Source of the DNA: an uncultured Draconibacterium sp.
GTDB lineage: Bacteria > Bacteroidota > Bacteroidia > Bacteroidales > Prolixibacteraceae
Assembly: GCF_963677565.1 (NCBI RefSeq)
Contig: NZ_OY781981.1
Location: 4,270,001-4,334,000, forward strand
DNA: 64,000 nt
Reading direction: 5' to 3'
Below the pieces are notes generated by a model. It did no database searches. It was given only the letters and a program-made list of their open reading frames with translations, and was not told where the DNA came from. Position numbers and translations under genes: made by a program. Below, piece by piece: positions 34,471 through 41,032 of this stretch (position 1 is its first letter; the number at the start of each line of letters is the position of its first letter).

Positions 34471-36123
34471 TTACGCTTGCTCTAATTTTAATGTTTCTGT
34501 TGTTTGGTCACAAACTTCAGTCGGACCAAAATACTGGATAGGACCAGGATAAACAAATTCGGTTCCTGTTGCCCACTCACCACGTTTTGTTACGAAGAAT
34601 TTATATGGAGCACCGTCCAGTTCTACAAGTGCTTTTTGAATTACAGGTTTCATATGGCCATGACGTTTCTCCATATTCATCATCATAGTTACAGGTACAC
34701 CACCGGCAATCCACTCATCGGCCGAAGCAGTTGTGTTACGCACTGATGCCATATAACCGGTTTTTCCTTCTGAAATAAGAACAGAAGCAGTGTAACCCAA
34801 TGAATAACAATAATCAGCATCGAAGTTTGAAGGAGCAGCACAACGTCCTTCGTAACCGAAGAAGTGGTACTGAGTTCCGAATTTTCCTAAAAACTCACCA
34901 GCTTCTGCCATCTCATCCAAACGTGTTTTCACCATTTCGCCAAGTAGCTTTTCAGTTTCGATTAACGATACCTGAACGTTTCCGTGTGGATCGCGATCTA
35001 ATGTTAACTGTCTGGCAATTCCTGATGGTAACGAACTGAATACATTTGAAGAAGTTTCAGAAAGATGACCGGCCACCCACTCGTTACGGTGACTTTTCTT
35101 CAGCATTTTAAATTCTTTTTCGCTTTCAGTTCCTTCAGCAAGAAGATCGTTCAGTTCTGAAATCAATGTTTTCATTTCAGGGATGAACTCGATCAAACCT
35201 TCAGGAATAAGTGCAACACCAAAGTTGTTTCCGTCGGCGGCACGGTTGGCTACAATACCAGCCATATAATCTACAACTTCGCCTAAAGTTTGCTTTTTAT
35301 CAGCAACTTCTTCCGAAATTAAAGTAATATTTGGTTGTGTTTTCAATGCGCACTCTAATCCAATGTGCGATGCCGAACGTCCCATCAATTTAATGAAGTG
35401 CCAGTATTTTTTAGCTGAATTGGCATCACGCTGAATGTTACCAATCAGTTCTGAATATACTTTAGTAGCAGTATCGAAACCAAAAGAAGTTTCAATCATC
35501 TCGTTTTTCAAGTCGCCGTCAATTGTTTTTGGACAACCAATTACCTGAACACCTGCATCGATTTTTGCATAATACTCAGCCAATACACAAGCGTTGGTAT
35601 TTGAGTCGTCGCCACCAATAATTACCAGTGCATTCAGGCTAAGATCTTTTGCAATCTCCAAACCTTTATCGAATTGAGCTTCTTCTTCCAGTTTTGTACG
35701 ACCAGAACCAATAATATCAAAACCACCGGTATTACGGTAATCATCAATAATATCAGAAGTAAGTTCCATGTATTTGTGATCAACCAATCCACCGGGACCG
35801 CCTAAAAATCCGTATAATTTGCTATCAGGATGAATGTTTTTAATACCGTCGAAAATTCCTGAGATTACGTTGTGTCCGCCCGGAGCCTGACCTCCTGAAA
35901 GGATAACACCAACATTTACGGGTTGTCTTTCGGTAGCAGCATCGGCAGCTTCGAAAGAAATTAACGGCATTCCGTAAGTATTCGGAAACAGTTCAGCAAT
36001 TTCTTTTTGGTCGGCAACCGATTCGGTTTTTGCACCTTCAACCAATTTAACGTCGCCTTTTAACGATTTAGGTAGCTTAGGCTGATATTTAGCCCTTTCT
36101 TTTTGTAATGCGCTAATACTCAT
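34471..36123 (-). CDS. Pyrophosphate-dependent 6-phosphofructokinase, long form
   Basis: 550 residues, the length of the long PPi-PFK (plant beta / Borrelia-type) group. 'VGVILSGGQAPGGHNVISG' is the phosphoryl-donor site. 'IIGGDDSNTNACVLAEYY' carries the GGDD signature that distinguishes PPi users from ATP users. 'CPKTIDGDLKN' has the catalytic Asp and 'HFIKLMGRSASHIGLECAL' the fructose 6-phosphate contact. It interconverts fructose 6-phosphate and fructose 1,6-bisphosphate using pyrophosphate, reversibly, so it can serve both glycolysis and gluconeogenesis. It stands alone with its own terminator. Confidence 0.95.
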   Translation of the reverse strand: MSISALQKERAKYQPKLPKSLKGDVKLVEGAKTESVADQKEIAELFPNTYGMPLISFEAADAATERQPVNVGVILSGGQAPGGHNVISGIFDGIKNIHPDSKLYGFLGGPGGLVDHKYMELTSDIIDDYRNTGGFDIIGSGRTKLEEEAQFDKGLEIAKDLSLNALVIIGGDDSNTNACVLAEYYAKIDAGVQVIGCPKTIDGDLKNEMIETSFGFDTATKVYSELIGNIQRDANSAKKYWHFIKLMGRSASHIGLECALKTQPNITLISEEVADKKQTLGEVVDYMAGIVANRAADGNNFGVALIPEGLIEFIPEMKTLISELNDLLAEGTESEKEFKMLKKSHRNEWVAGHLSETSSNVFSSLPSGIARQLTLDRDPHGNVQVSLIETEKLLGEMVKTRLDEMAEAGEFLGKFGTQYHFFGYEGRCAAPSNFDADYCYSLGYTASVLISEGKTGYMASVRNTTASADEWIAGGVPVTMMMNMEKRHGHMKPVIQKALVELDGAPYKFFVTKRGEWATGTEFVYPGPIQYFGPTEVCDQTTETLKLEQA

Positions 36124-36357
36124 GTCTGTTTATTTTTTAGCCGGATATTGAAAACAATCTTCCGGAACAAAACTTTAACCGGATTAACCGGTTTCAGTAA
36201 TTATTAATTATTGATTTCTAATTTTTTAAGCAGACCAAAAATAAGGGAATTTGTGATGAAATCCTATGTTGAAAAAACAGGATGAACTGATTTAAAGTAA
36301 AGTTAAAAGGGAGTAGCTAAATGTTCACTGCTAATTTGGATAATAGGTATTAAAAAC

Positions 36358-36393
36358 AAAAAACCTGCCCCTTTTTTTAAGGAACAGGTTTTT
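36358..36393 (-). terminator. Terminator of the SPFH/RHH operon
   Basis: AAAACCTG and CAGGTTTT form the stem with an inner CC/GG pair and a loop of about ten bases; the minus strand continues in T-rich sequence. It follows the zinc-ribbon gene by 25 bases. Confidence 0.75.
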
Positions 36394-36418
36394 CATGGTA
36401 ATCAACTTAGGTAGAGAT

Positions 36419-36631
36419 TTACGATGATGTGAGAAAATCGAGAATACTACCAGCTGTGCTGCCACGTCCGGCTTTGTACAATTCGGTGTAGCCACAACGT
36501 TTACACGAAATGGCAATAAATTTTCGGTTTTGGATATCAAAAAATCGTGTAAATCCGGAACCGGTTGTTCTAATTGCATCCTCTTCGTATTCCCAACTAC
36601 TGCACTTGGGACAACTAAAATGTTTCTTCAT
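36419..36631 (-). CDS. Zinc-ribbon protein (COG3478-like)
   Basis: 70 residues. Two CxxC pairs, 'CPKC' at residues 7-10 and 'CKRC' at about 43-46, should bind one zinc. 'TTGSGFTRFFDIQNRKFIAISCKRCGYTELYK' is the conserved core of small zinc-ribbon proteins described as possibly nucleic-acid binding. It is the last gene of a minus-strand operon, 29 bases after the 49-residue microprotein. Its exact role is not known. Confidence 0.8.
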   Translation of the reverse strand: MKKHFSCPKCSSWEYEEDAIRTTGSGFTRFFDIQNRKFIAISCKRCGYTELYKAGRGSTAGSILDFLTSS

Positions 36632-36660
36632 TGTTTTCTGTTTTTATTGTTTTCAGTTTA

Positions 36661-36810
36661 TCAGTATTTGTTTCCTAAATAAATTACTAACTGTATTGAA
36701 AAAAGAATAATTGCAATTACTACTACCATTATAAACCTTTTTTGGGTTGATGTTAATCTTTTTCTATTCCTTTTTTTATCACCCGTTTTCAAGTAGTCAT
36801 ATTTTCCCAT
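36661..36810 (-). CDS. Membrane microprotein, 49 residues (paralogue of the next gene)
   Basis: ATG at 36810 to TGA at 36661. The protein begins MGKYDYLKTGDKKRNRK, a basic cytoplasmic head, followed by one hydrophobic helix ('FIMVVVIAIILFSIQLVIYL', about residues 27-46). It shares the start pattern MG(K/R)YD(Y/H)LK, the basic head and the single helix with the gene at 36843-36986, so the two arose by duplication. No database family is recognised. Positioned between the ribbon-helix-helix gene and the zinc-ribbon gene in an apparent operon. Confidence 0.65.
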   Translation of the reverse strand: MGKYDYLKTGDKKRNRKRLTSTQKRFIMVVVIAIILFSIQLVIYLGNKY

Positions 36811-36842
36811 TTTCTGTTCTGATTAGTATTGGTTTCTACCAA

Positions 36843-36986
36843 CTATTTTTTTAACTGCAACACTATTTGAAGAATAAAACCACTAATGGTTAATGCCAAA
36901 AAGAGTACGAATATTATTTCGCGCACCATTTTTAGCTTACTCTTTTTTACTTCCTTTTTGAACTTTAAATGATCATACCTTCCCAT
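36843..36986 (-). CDS. Membrane microprotein, 47 residues
   Basis: ATG at 36986 to TAG at 36843. Sequence begins MGRYDHLKFKKEVKKSKLK and ends in a membrane helix ('EIIFVLFLALTISGFILQIVL', about residues 23-43). Its start lies inside the end of the ribbon-helix-helix gene (14-base overlap in another frame), which supports coupled translation. It is related to the 49-residue microprotein downstream. Function unknown; single-helix proteins with basic heads often bind and tune a membrane complex, and the SPFH protein of this operon is an obvious candidate partner (inference). Confidence 0.65.
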   Translation of the reverse strand: MGRYDHLKFKKEVKKSKLKMVREIIFVLFLALTISGFILQIVLQLKK

Positions 36987-37146
36987 CGTCTGAACCTTTC
37001 TTTAGTCGTTTTGCATCTTTTAAAGCCTTATGTATAATCCACTCAATTTGTCCGTTCATACTCCTGAAATCATCGGCCGCCCATTTTTCTACGGCCTCCA
37101 ACATTTCAGGACTCACGCGCAATACAAACGATTTCTTCTTCGCCAT
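36973..37146 (-). CDS. Arc-type ribbon-helix-helix DNA-binding protein
   Basis: 57 residues, ATG at 37146, TGA at 36973. 'KKKSFVLRVSPEMLEAVEKWAADDFRSMNGQIEWIIHKAL' fits the Arc/MetJ fold: a beta strand ('SFVLRVS') that reads DNA as a dimer, then two helices with the 'RSMNGQIEWII' turn. Such proteins are usually autorepressors. Only one base separates its ATG from the stop of the PH-like gene upstream. An 11-bp tandem repeat next to the operon's first gene (38542-38563) is a possible binding site. No toxin gene is recognisable beside it. Confidence 0.85.
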   Translation of the reverse strand: MAKKKSFVLRVSPEMLEAVEKWAADDFRSMNGQIEWIIHKALKDAKRLKKGSDDGKV

Positions 37147-37147
37147 T

Positions 37148-37672
37148 CTAATCCTCCTTTTCCATCAATTTATGCATGGCATGATCCAGGGCCTGTTGTT
37201 TTTGTGTACCTATCAAAAATCTTTTTCCATTCTTGAAATAAAGCTGAAGTCCGGTTCGCCCTGCCACTGTCCAAGCTCGTCCTTTTCTTAATCGTCGTTT
37301 TATACCCCGTCCACCATACTCTCTATTGGGGTGATATTCCCGCAGTTCATATCGTTCTATTTCGCCCGGATCAATGTCTCTCCACTTTCTAATCAGCGGT
37401 GGAAAACTAACCGAAAGCTTTTCGGTCGTAATTTTCGTTTTCAGTTTCGCTTTAAAAAGCATGGTATAAATAAATGCCATCACTACTAAAGTTACTCCTG
37501 AAACTACCAACCCCTCCACTCCCATTGGATTATCACCAGGAGAGTTGTCAGCAGACAAAAAATAAAGTCCTCTTCCCAACGGAATAGCTATTACGGCTAT
37601 TGTAACAATCGTTAAAATCAATAGCCGACGTGGTTCAAACTTTTGTTCTTCGGTAAACAGAAGCCGTTTCAT
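37148..37672 (-). CDS. Two-helix membrane protein with PH-like C-terminal domain
   Basis: 174 residues. Two membrane helices (about 18-38 and 55-73) are followed by a soluble domain: 'TKITTEKLSVSFPPLIRKWRDIDPGEIERYELREYHPNREYGGRGIKRRLRKGRAWTVAGRTGLQLYFKNGKRFLIGTQ'. The 'GGRGI...GLQLYFKNGKRFLIGTQ' pattern resembles bacterial PH (bPH) domains. It is four bases after the SPFH gene, so it is likely made with it and may act at the same membrane site. Function unknown. Confidence 0.75.
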   Translation of the reverse strand: MKRLLFTEEQKFEPRRLLILTIVTIAVIAIPLGRGLYFLSADNSPGDNPMGVEGLVVSGVTLVVMAFIYTMLFKAKLKTKITTEKLSVSFPPLIRKWRDIDPGEIERYELREYHPNREYGGRGIKRRLRKGRAWTVAGRTGLQLYFKNGKRFLIGTQKQQALDHAMHKLMEKED

Positions 37673-37676
37673 AATT

Positions 37677-38525
37677 TTATTGATAAAGTGATCCGGTATT
37701 TACCACAGGCGTTGCATCTTTATCGCCACACAATACAACCATTAAATTGCTTACCATAGTTGCCTTTTTATCTTCATCAAGCTCTACAATGCTTTTTTGG
37801 TTTAATTCATCCAATGCCATTTCTACCATACTAACTGCACCCTCTACAATTTTATAACGTGCAGCAACAATTGCTGTAGCCTGTTGACGTTTTAACATGG
37901 CCTGTGCAATCTCCTGGGCGTAGGCAATGTGGTTAATCCTGGCTTCAATAACATGAATACCGGCTATCTCCAAACGCTCAACAATTTCTTTTTCAAGCTG
38001 TTCATTAACTTCCTCTGTTCCATCTCGCAGCGTAACTTTTGCATTTTCATCTTCAATGTTATCGTACGGATACATACCGGCAAGTTTTCTTAGGGCCGCC
38101 TCACTTTGTACAACTACAAAATGCTCATACTCATCAACTCCAAAAGCCGCTTTAAAGGTTTCTTCAACTTTCCAAACCAAAACCAATCCAATCATAATTG
38201 GATTTCCCAGTTTGTCGTTAACCTTTATAGGCTCGCTGTCGAAGTTCCGTGCCCTTAATGATATCTTTTTACGCACATAAAAAGGGTTGACCCAGTAAAA
38301 TCCATTGGTTTTAATGGTTCCTTTATAGGCACCAAATAAAATCATTACGCAGCTTTGGTTTGGATCGACAACTGTAAAGCCAATTGCAATAAGCACAAAT
38401 ACCGGTATCAGAACAATTGCAGGAACAATCATTCCACGCATAAAACCAAAGATGATAACCACTAATAAAATTAGTTCCAAGAATAGGAACATGTAACCTG
38501 ATAAAGCTGAATGTTGTTTTTCCAT
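37677..38525 (-). CDS. SPFH/band-7 membrane protein
   Basis: 282 residues. Two hydrophobic segments (about 10-28 and 32-50) precede an SPFH domain: 'FTVVDPNQSCVMILFGAYKGTIKTNGFYWVNPFYVRKKISLRARNFDSEPIKVNDKLGNPIMIGLVLVWKVE', then 'VVVQSEAALRKLAGMYPYDN' and 'VERLEIAGIHVIEARINHIAYAQEIAQAMLKRQQATAIVAAR', the coiled-coil oligomerisation part. SPFH proteins build ring scaffolds in the membrane and often bind proteases or organise lipid domains. It is the first gene of the operon ending at the 36358 terminator. No NfeD or protease gene is present. Confidence 0.92.
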   Translation of the reverse strand: MEKQHSALSGYMFLFLELILLVVIIFGFMRGMIVPAIVLIPVFVLIAIGFTVVDPNQSCVMILFGAYKGTIKTNGFYWVNPFYVRKKISLRARNFDSEPIKVNDKLGNPIMIGLVLVWKVEETFKAAFGVDEYEHFVVVQSEAALRKLAGMYPYDNIEDENAKVTLRDGTEEVNEQLEKEIVERLEIAGIHVIEARINHIAYAQEIAQAMLKRQQATAIVAARYKIVEGAVSMVEMALDELNQKSIVELDEDKKATMVSNLMVVLCGDKDATPVVNTGSLYQ

Positions 38526-38541
38526 GACATTAATTATTTAG

Positions 38542-38563
38542 TATTTTGATATTATTTTGATAT
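38542..38563. promoter_or_regulatory. 11-bp direct repeat, candidate operator
   Basis: TATTTTGATAT occurs twice in tandem (38542-38552, 38553-38563), then merges into the palindrome TGATATCA (38559-38566). The repeat spacing is about one helical turn. It lies 17 bases upstream of the SPFH start, a fitting place for a repressor from the same operon. Confidence 0.4.
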
Positions 38564-38599
38564 CACTAATTTATAACATTATTTTATTACAGACAATAG

Positions 38600-38629
38600 T
38601 TCATGCAATTTTTTTTATTTCTAAATTTG
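38600..38629 (+). promoter_or_regulatory. Probable nhaA promoter
   Basis: TAAATTTG (38622-38629) is an exact TAnnTTTG match; the -33 region 19 bases upstream reads TTC instead of TTG. Predicted leader about 50 bases. Confidence 0.5.
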
Positions 38630-38685
38630 TCTGAAAGGATTAAACAAATCTGTAGTTACACCGTTTTTTTCAAAAACAATTAAGA

Positions 38686-39990
38686 ATGAAATTTATAAAA
38701 GACCCTATTAGCCAATTTATCAAACTTGAAACCTCCAGTAGCATAATTCTATTTACTGCAACTATTGCTGCACTTATATTAGCAAACAGCCCATTAAGTC
38801 ATGATTTTTTGGAGTTTTGGAAAAACTACATCACTTTCAGTGTTCCAGGATTTGAATTATCAAAACCTATCTACAAATGGATTAATGATGGTTTAATGGC
38901 CATTTTCTTTTTCCTGATCGGTTTAGAAATAAAACGCGAAATTCTTAGTGGCGAACTGAGTCATGTAAAAAAAGCTTCCTTACCTTTTTTTGCCGCTATT
39001 GGAGGAATGGTGATTCCCGCCACATTATTTACATTTTTAAATTTAGGTAATGCCGGTGGCGAAGGATGGGGAATACCAATGGCTGCCGATATTGCGTTTT
39101 CGTTAGGAATTTTAACCCTTTTGGGAAACCGGGTGCCAAGCGGTATTAAAGTGTTCCTCATGGCTTTTGCAATTATCGACGACCTTGGTGCAGTTTTAGT
39201 AATCGCTTTTTTCTATAGCTCGAATTTAATTTGGACAAATATATTTATTGGCCTTGCAATAGTGGCGATCCTTATCATTCTTGCCCGTTTTGAATATTAT
39301 TCAAAATATCTCTTTTTCATCGCCGGAATAATTGTTTGGGTACTATTTCTAAAATCGGGTATTCACGCAACCATTGCCGGAGTTTTAATGGCACTCACTA
39401 TTCCGCTGCGAAGAAAAACAGATACACGCTCGTTTTATGAAAGAAGCAAGGAACTGCTGGATGATTTTCTGGATGAATGTAAGAGCCAGGGAAAGGGAGA
39501 AAAGAGTGTTCTAACCAGCAAACAAATGCATTCGATAGAAGAACTGGAAGAACTTACTGAAAACACAACTTCACCCTTACAACACAGCGAACATGGTCTG
39601 CACGGTTGGGTATCATATCTAATTATGCCTATTTTCGCTTTTGCAAATGCCGGAGTTGCCTTTAACTTTTCAGGAGATACAAATCTGGCCTTGTCAACCA
39701 ATATTGCTATAAGTATGATCGTTGGAAACTTTATTGGAATTTTTTCATTCTCGTGGTTATCCATAAAATTAAATATTGCAGAGCTTCCTAAAAACGTAAA
39801 CTTCAAACAACTTGCAGGGGTTTCTTTCCTTGGAGGATTGGGATTTACCATGTCGTTATTTATTAACAATCTGGCTTATACTGACGCCGCATTGATTGAC
39901 TCAGCTAAAATGGGAATTTTAATAGGATCACTTATAGCAGGTACCTTGGGTTATTTTACCATACGACTTACTGTGAAAGCGCCTAAATAA
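38686..39990 (+). CDS. nhaA: Na+/H+ antiporter NhaA
   Basis: 434 residues with about 12 membrane helices. 'NSPLSHDFLEFWKN', 'WINDGLMAIFFFLIGLEIKREILSGELS', 'AADIAFSLGILTLLGNRVPSGIKVFLMAFAIIDDLGAVLVIAFFYS' (the double Asp that binds Na+ or H+) and 'GIHATIAGVLMALTIPLR' are hallmark segments. It exports Na+ in exchange for protons and protects against sodium and alkaline stress. A long loop after residue 245, rich in Ser and Glu, separates the two halves. It is divergent from the SPFH operon. Confidence 0.96.
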   Translation: MKFIKDPISQFIKLETSSSIILFTATIAALILANSPLSHDFLEFWKNYITFSVPGFELSKPIYKWINDGLMAIFFFLIGLEIKREILSGELSHVKKASLPFFAAIGGMVIPATLFTFLNLGNAGGEGWGIPMAADIAFSLGILTLLGNRVPSGIKVFLMAFAIIDDLGAVLVIAFFYSSNLIWTNIFIGLAIVAILIILARFEYYSKYLFFIAGIIVWVLFLKSGIHATIAGVLMALTIPLRRKTDTRSFYERSKELLDDFLDECKSQGKGEKSVLTSKQMHSIEELEELTENTTSPLQHSEHGLHGWVSYLIMPIFAFANAGVAFNFSGDTNLALSTNIAISMIVGNFIGIFSFSWLSIKLNIAELPKNVNFKQLAGVSFLGGLGFTMSLFINNLAYTDAALIDSAKMGILIGSLIAGTLGYFTIRLTVKAPK

Positions 39991-40006
39991 GTAGATGAAA
40001 ACAAAA

Positions 40007-40027
40007 AAGGCACCAGATTGGTGCCTT
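40007..40027. terminator. Hairpin between convergent genes
   Basis: AAGGCACCA and TGGTGCCTT form a perfect 9-bp stem with a 3-base loop. A-runs on the left and a short AT tail on the right suggest use from both sides (nhaA and the small gene at 40034). Confidence 0.75.
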
Positions 40028-40033
40028 ATATTA

Positions 40034-40222
40034 TTAATTCAAAATCATTTCTACATCCCCCGTCGACTCTGTTTCCAGTACTTCGTACGAACGGGCAAAA
40101 TTAAGGATGTTATTTACTGTTTGTTCAGATGGTTCGAAGTCCATCCTTTTTGTTTCCTTTTCAAAATTGCATTGAATGTCGTTTACAAAATAAATTAGAG
40201 TAGAGTTTTTTACCATAGGCAT
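40034..40222 (-). CDS. Small conserved protein next to ECF sigma factor
   Basis: 62 residues, ATG at 40222, 55 bases after the sigma-factor gene on the same strand. The sequence is balanced and acidic ('MDFEPSEQTVNNILNFARSYEVLETESTGDVEMILN'), without membrane helix or metal-binding motif, and ends just before a terminator hairpin. I take it as a real gene because of its composition, its fit between the sigma gene and the hairpin, and its likeness to small proteins I have seen in related genomes. It does not look like a classical anti-sigma factor. Function unknown. Confidence 0.65.
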   Translation of the reverse strand: MPMVKNSTLIYFVNDIQCNFEKETKRMDFEPSEQTVNNILNFARSYEVLETESTGDVEMILN

Positions 40223-40277
40223 TTTAAATAATTTCTTTTAAAACGCCTCCCTCTTCCTATTATTGTGTTAAAAGAAG

Positions 40278-40871
40278 TTAAATGGCAGTTAGATTTAACT
40301 TTTTCTCGTCTACCAGTTTTCTCAAATTTATTAGGGCATAACGCATTCTTCCCAACGCAGTATTAATACTCACATCTGTTTGCTCTGCAATTTCTTTAAA
40401 GCTCAATCCCATGTAGTGGCGCATATAAATAACCTGCTGCTGATCGTCAGGCAGTTCCTTAACCAAATGCTTTACTTCACTCAAAATCTGAGTATATACC
40501 ATTTGGTCTTCAACTGTTTCCTCCGAGAATTTCTGGGAATTAAAGATATCAACCTCCGAACTATCGTTTGAGATTGTTCCCTGCAATTTCTCTTTCCTGA
40601 AATGATCTATTATCAGGTTATGAGCTATACGAAGCACCCAGGATACAAATTTTCCATTCTCAATGTACTTCCCTCTCTTTAACGAGCGAATTACTTTAAT
40701 GAATGTATCCTGAAAGATATCTTCTGCCAGTTGTTGATTCTTCACAATAAGCAATATATAAGAGTATACTCTGCTTTTGTGTCGAACAATTAAAGTCTCA
40801 AGTGATTCATGATCGCCTTGAATAAATCGTTGAACGAGTTCATTATCGTTCAGTTTGTCGAGTCTGAACAT
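40278..40871 (-). CDS. ECF-type RNA polymerase sigma factor
   Basis: 197 residues. Region 2 contains 'YILLIVKNQQLAEDIFQDTFIKVIRSLKRG' and 'FVSWVLRIAHNLIIDHFRKEK', region 4 'LPDDQQQVIYMRHYMGLSFKEIAEQTDVSINTALGRMRYALINLRKL'. These are the two regions that bind the -10 and -35 elements in ECF sigma factors. No anti-sigma gene with a membrane helix adjoins; the only companion is the 62-residue protein downstream. The regulon is unknown. Confidence 0.94.
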   Translation of the reverse strand: MFRLDKLNDNELVQRFIQGDHESLETLIVRHKSRVYSYILLIVKNQQLAEDIFQDTFIKVIRSLKRGKYIENGKFVSWVLRIAHNLIIDHFRKEKLQGTISNDSSEVDIFNSQKFSEETVEDQMVYTQILSEVKHLVKELPDDQQQVIYMRHYMGLSFKEIAEQTDVSINTALGRMRYALINLRKLVDEKKLNLTAI

Positions 40872-41032
40872 TACCTTCTATTTATGTGTAAATAAAAAAG
40901 TAAAGTTTATCTATAGGCGTTCAATTTTTAGTGTAGTAAAACTATTATTCTAATTTTGTACCGTTCAAAAATGAAACATTTTACCGACAATAGCAAGTTT
41001 TTTTAACATTTTATCGCATTTTATTAAAAATT

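Noticed and set aside
36973..37146. Antitoxin of a toxin-antitoxin pair
   Set aside because: Although the fold fits, neither neighbour resembles a known toxin; the operon context with the SPFH gene is a better explanation.
39995..40198. Plus-strand frame opposite the small sigma-companion gene
   Set aside because: It runs through a hairpin and lies antisense to a better gene.
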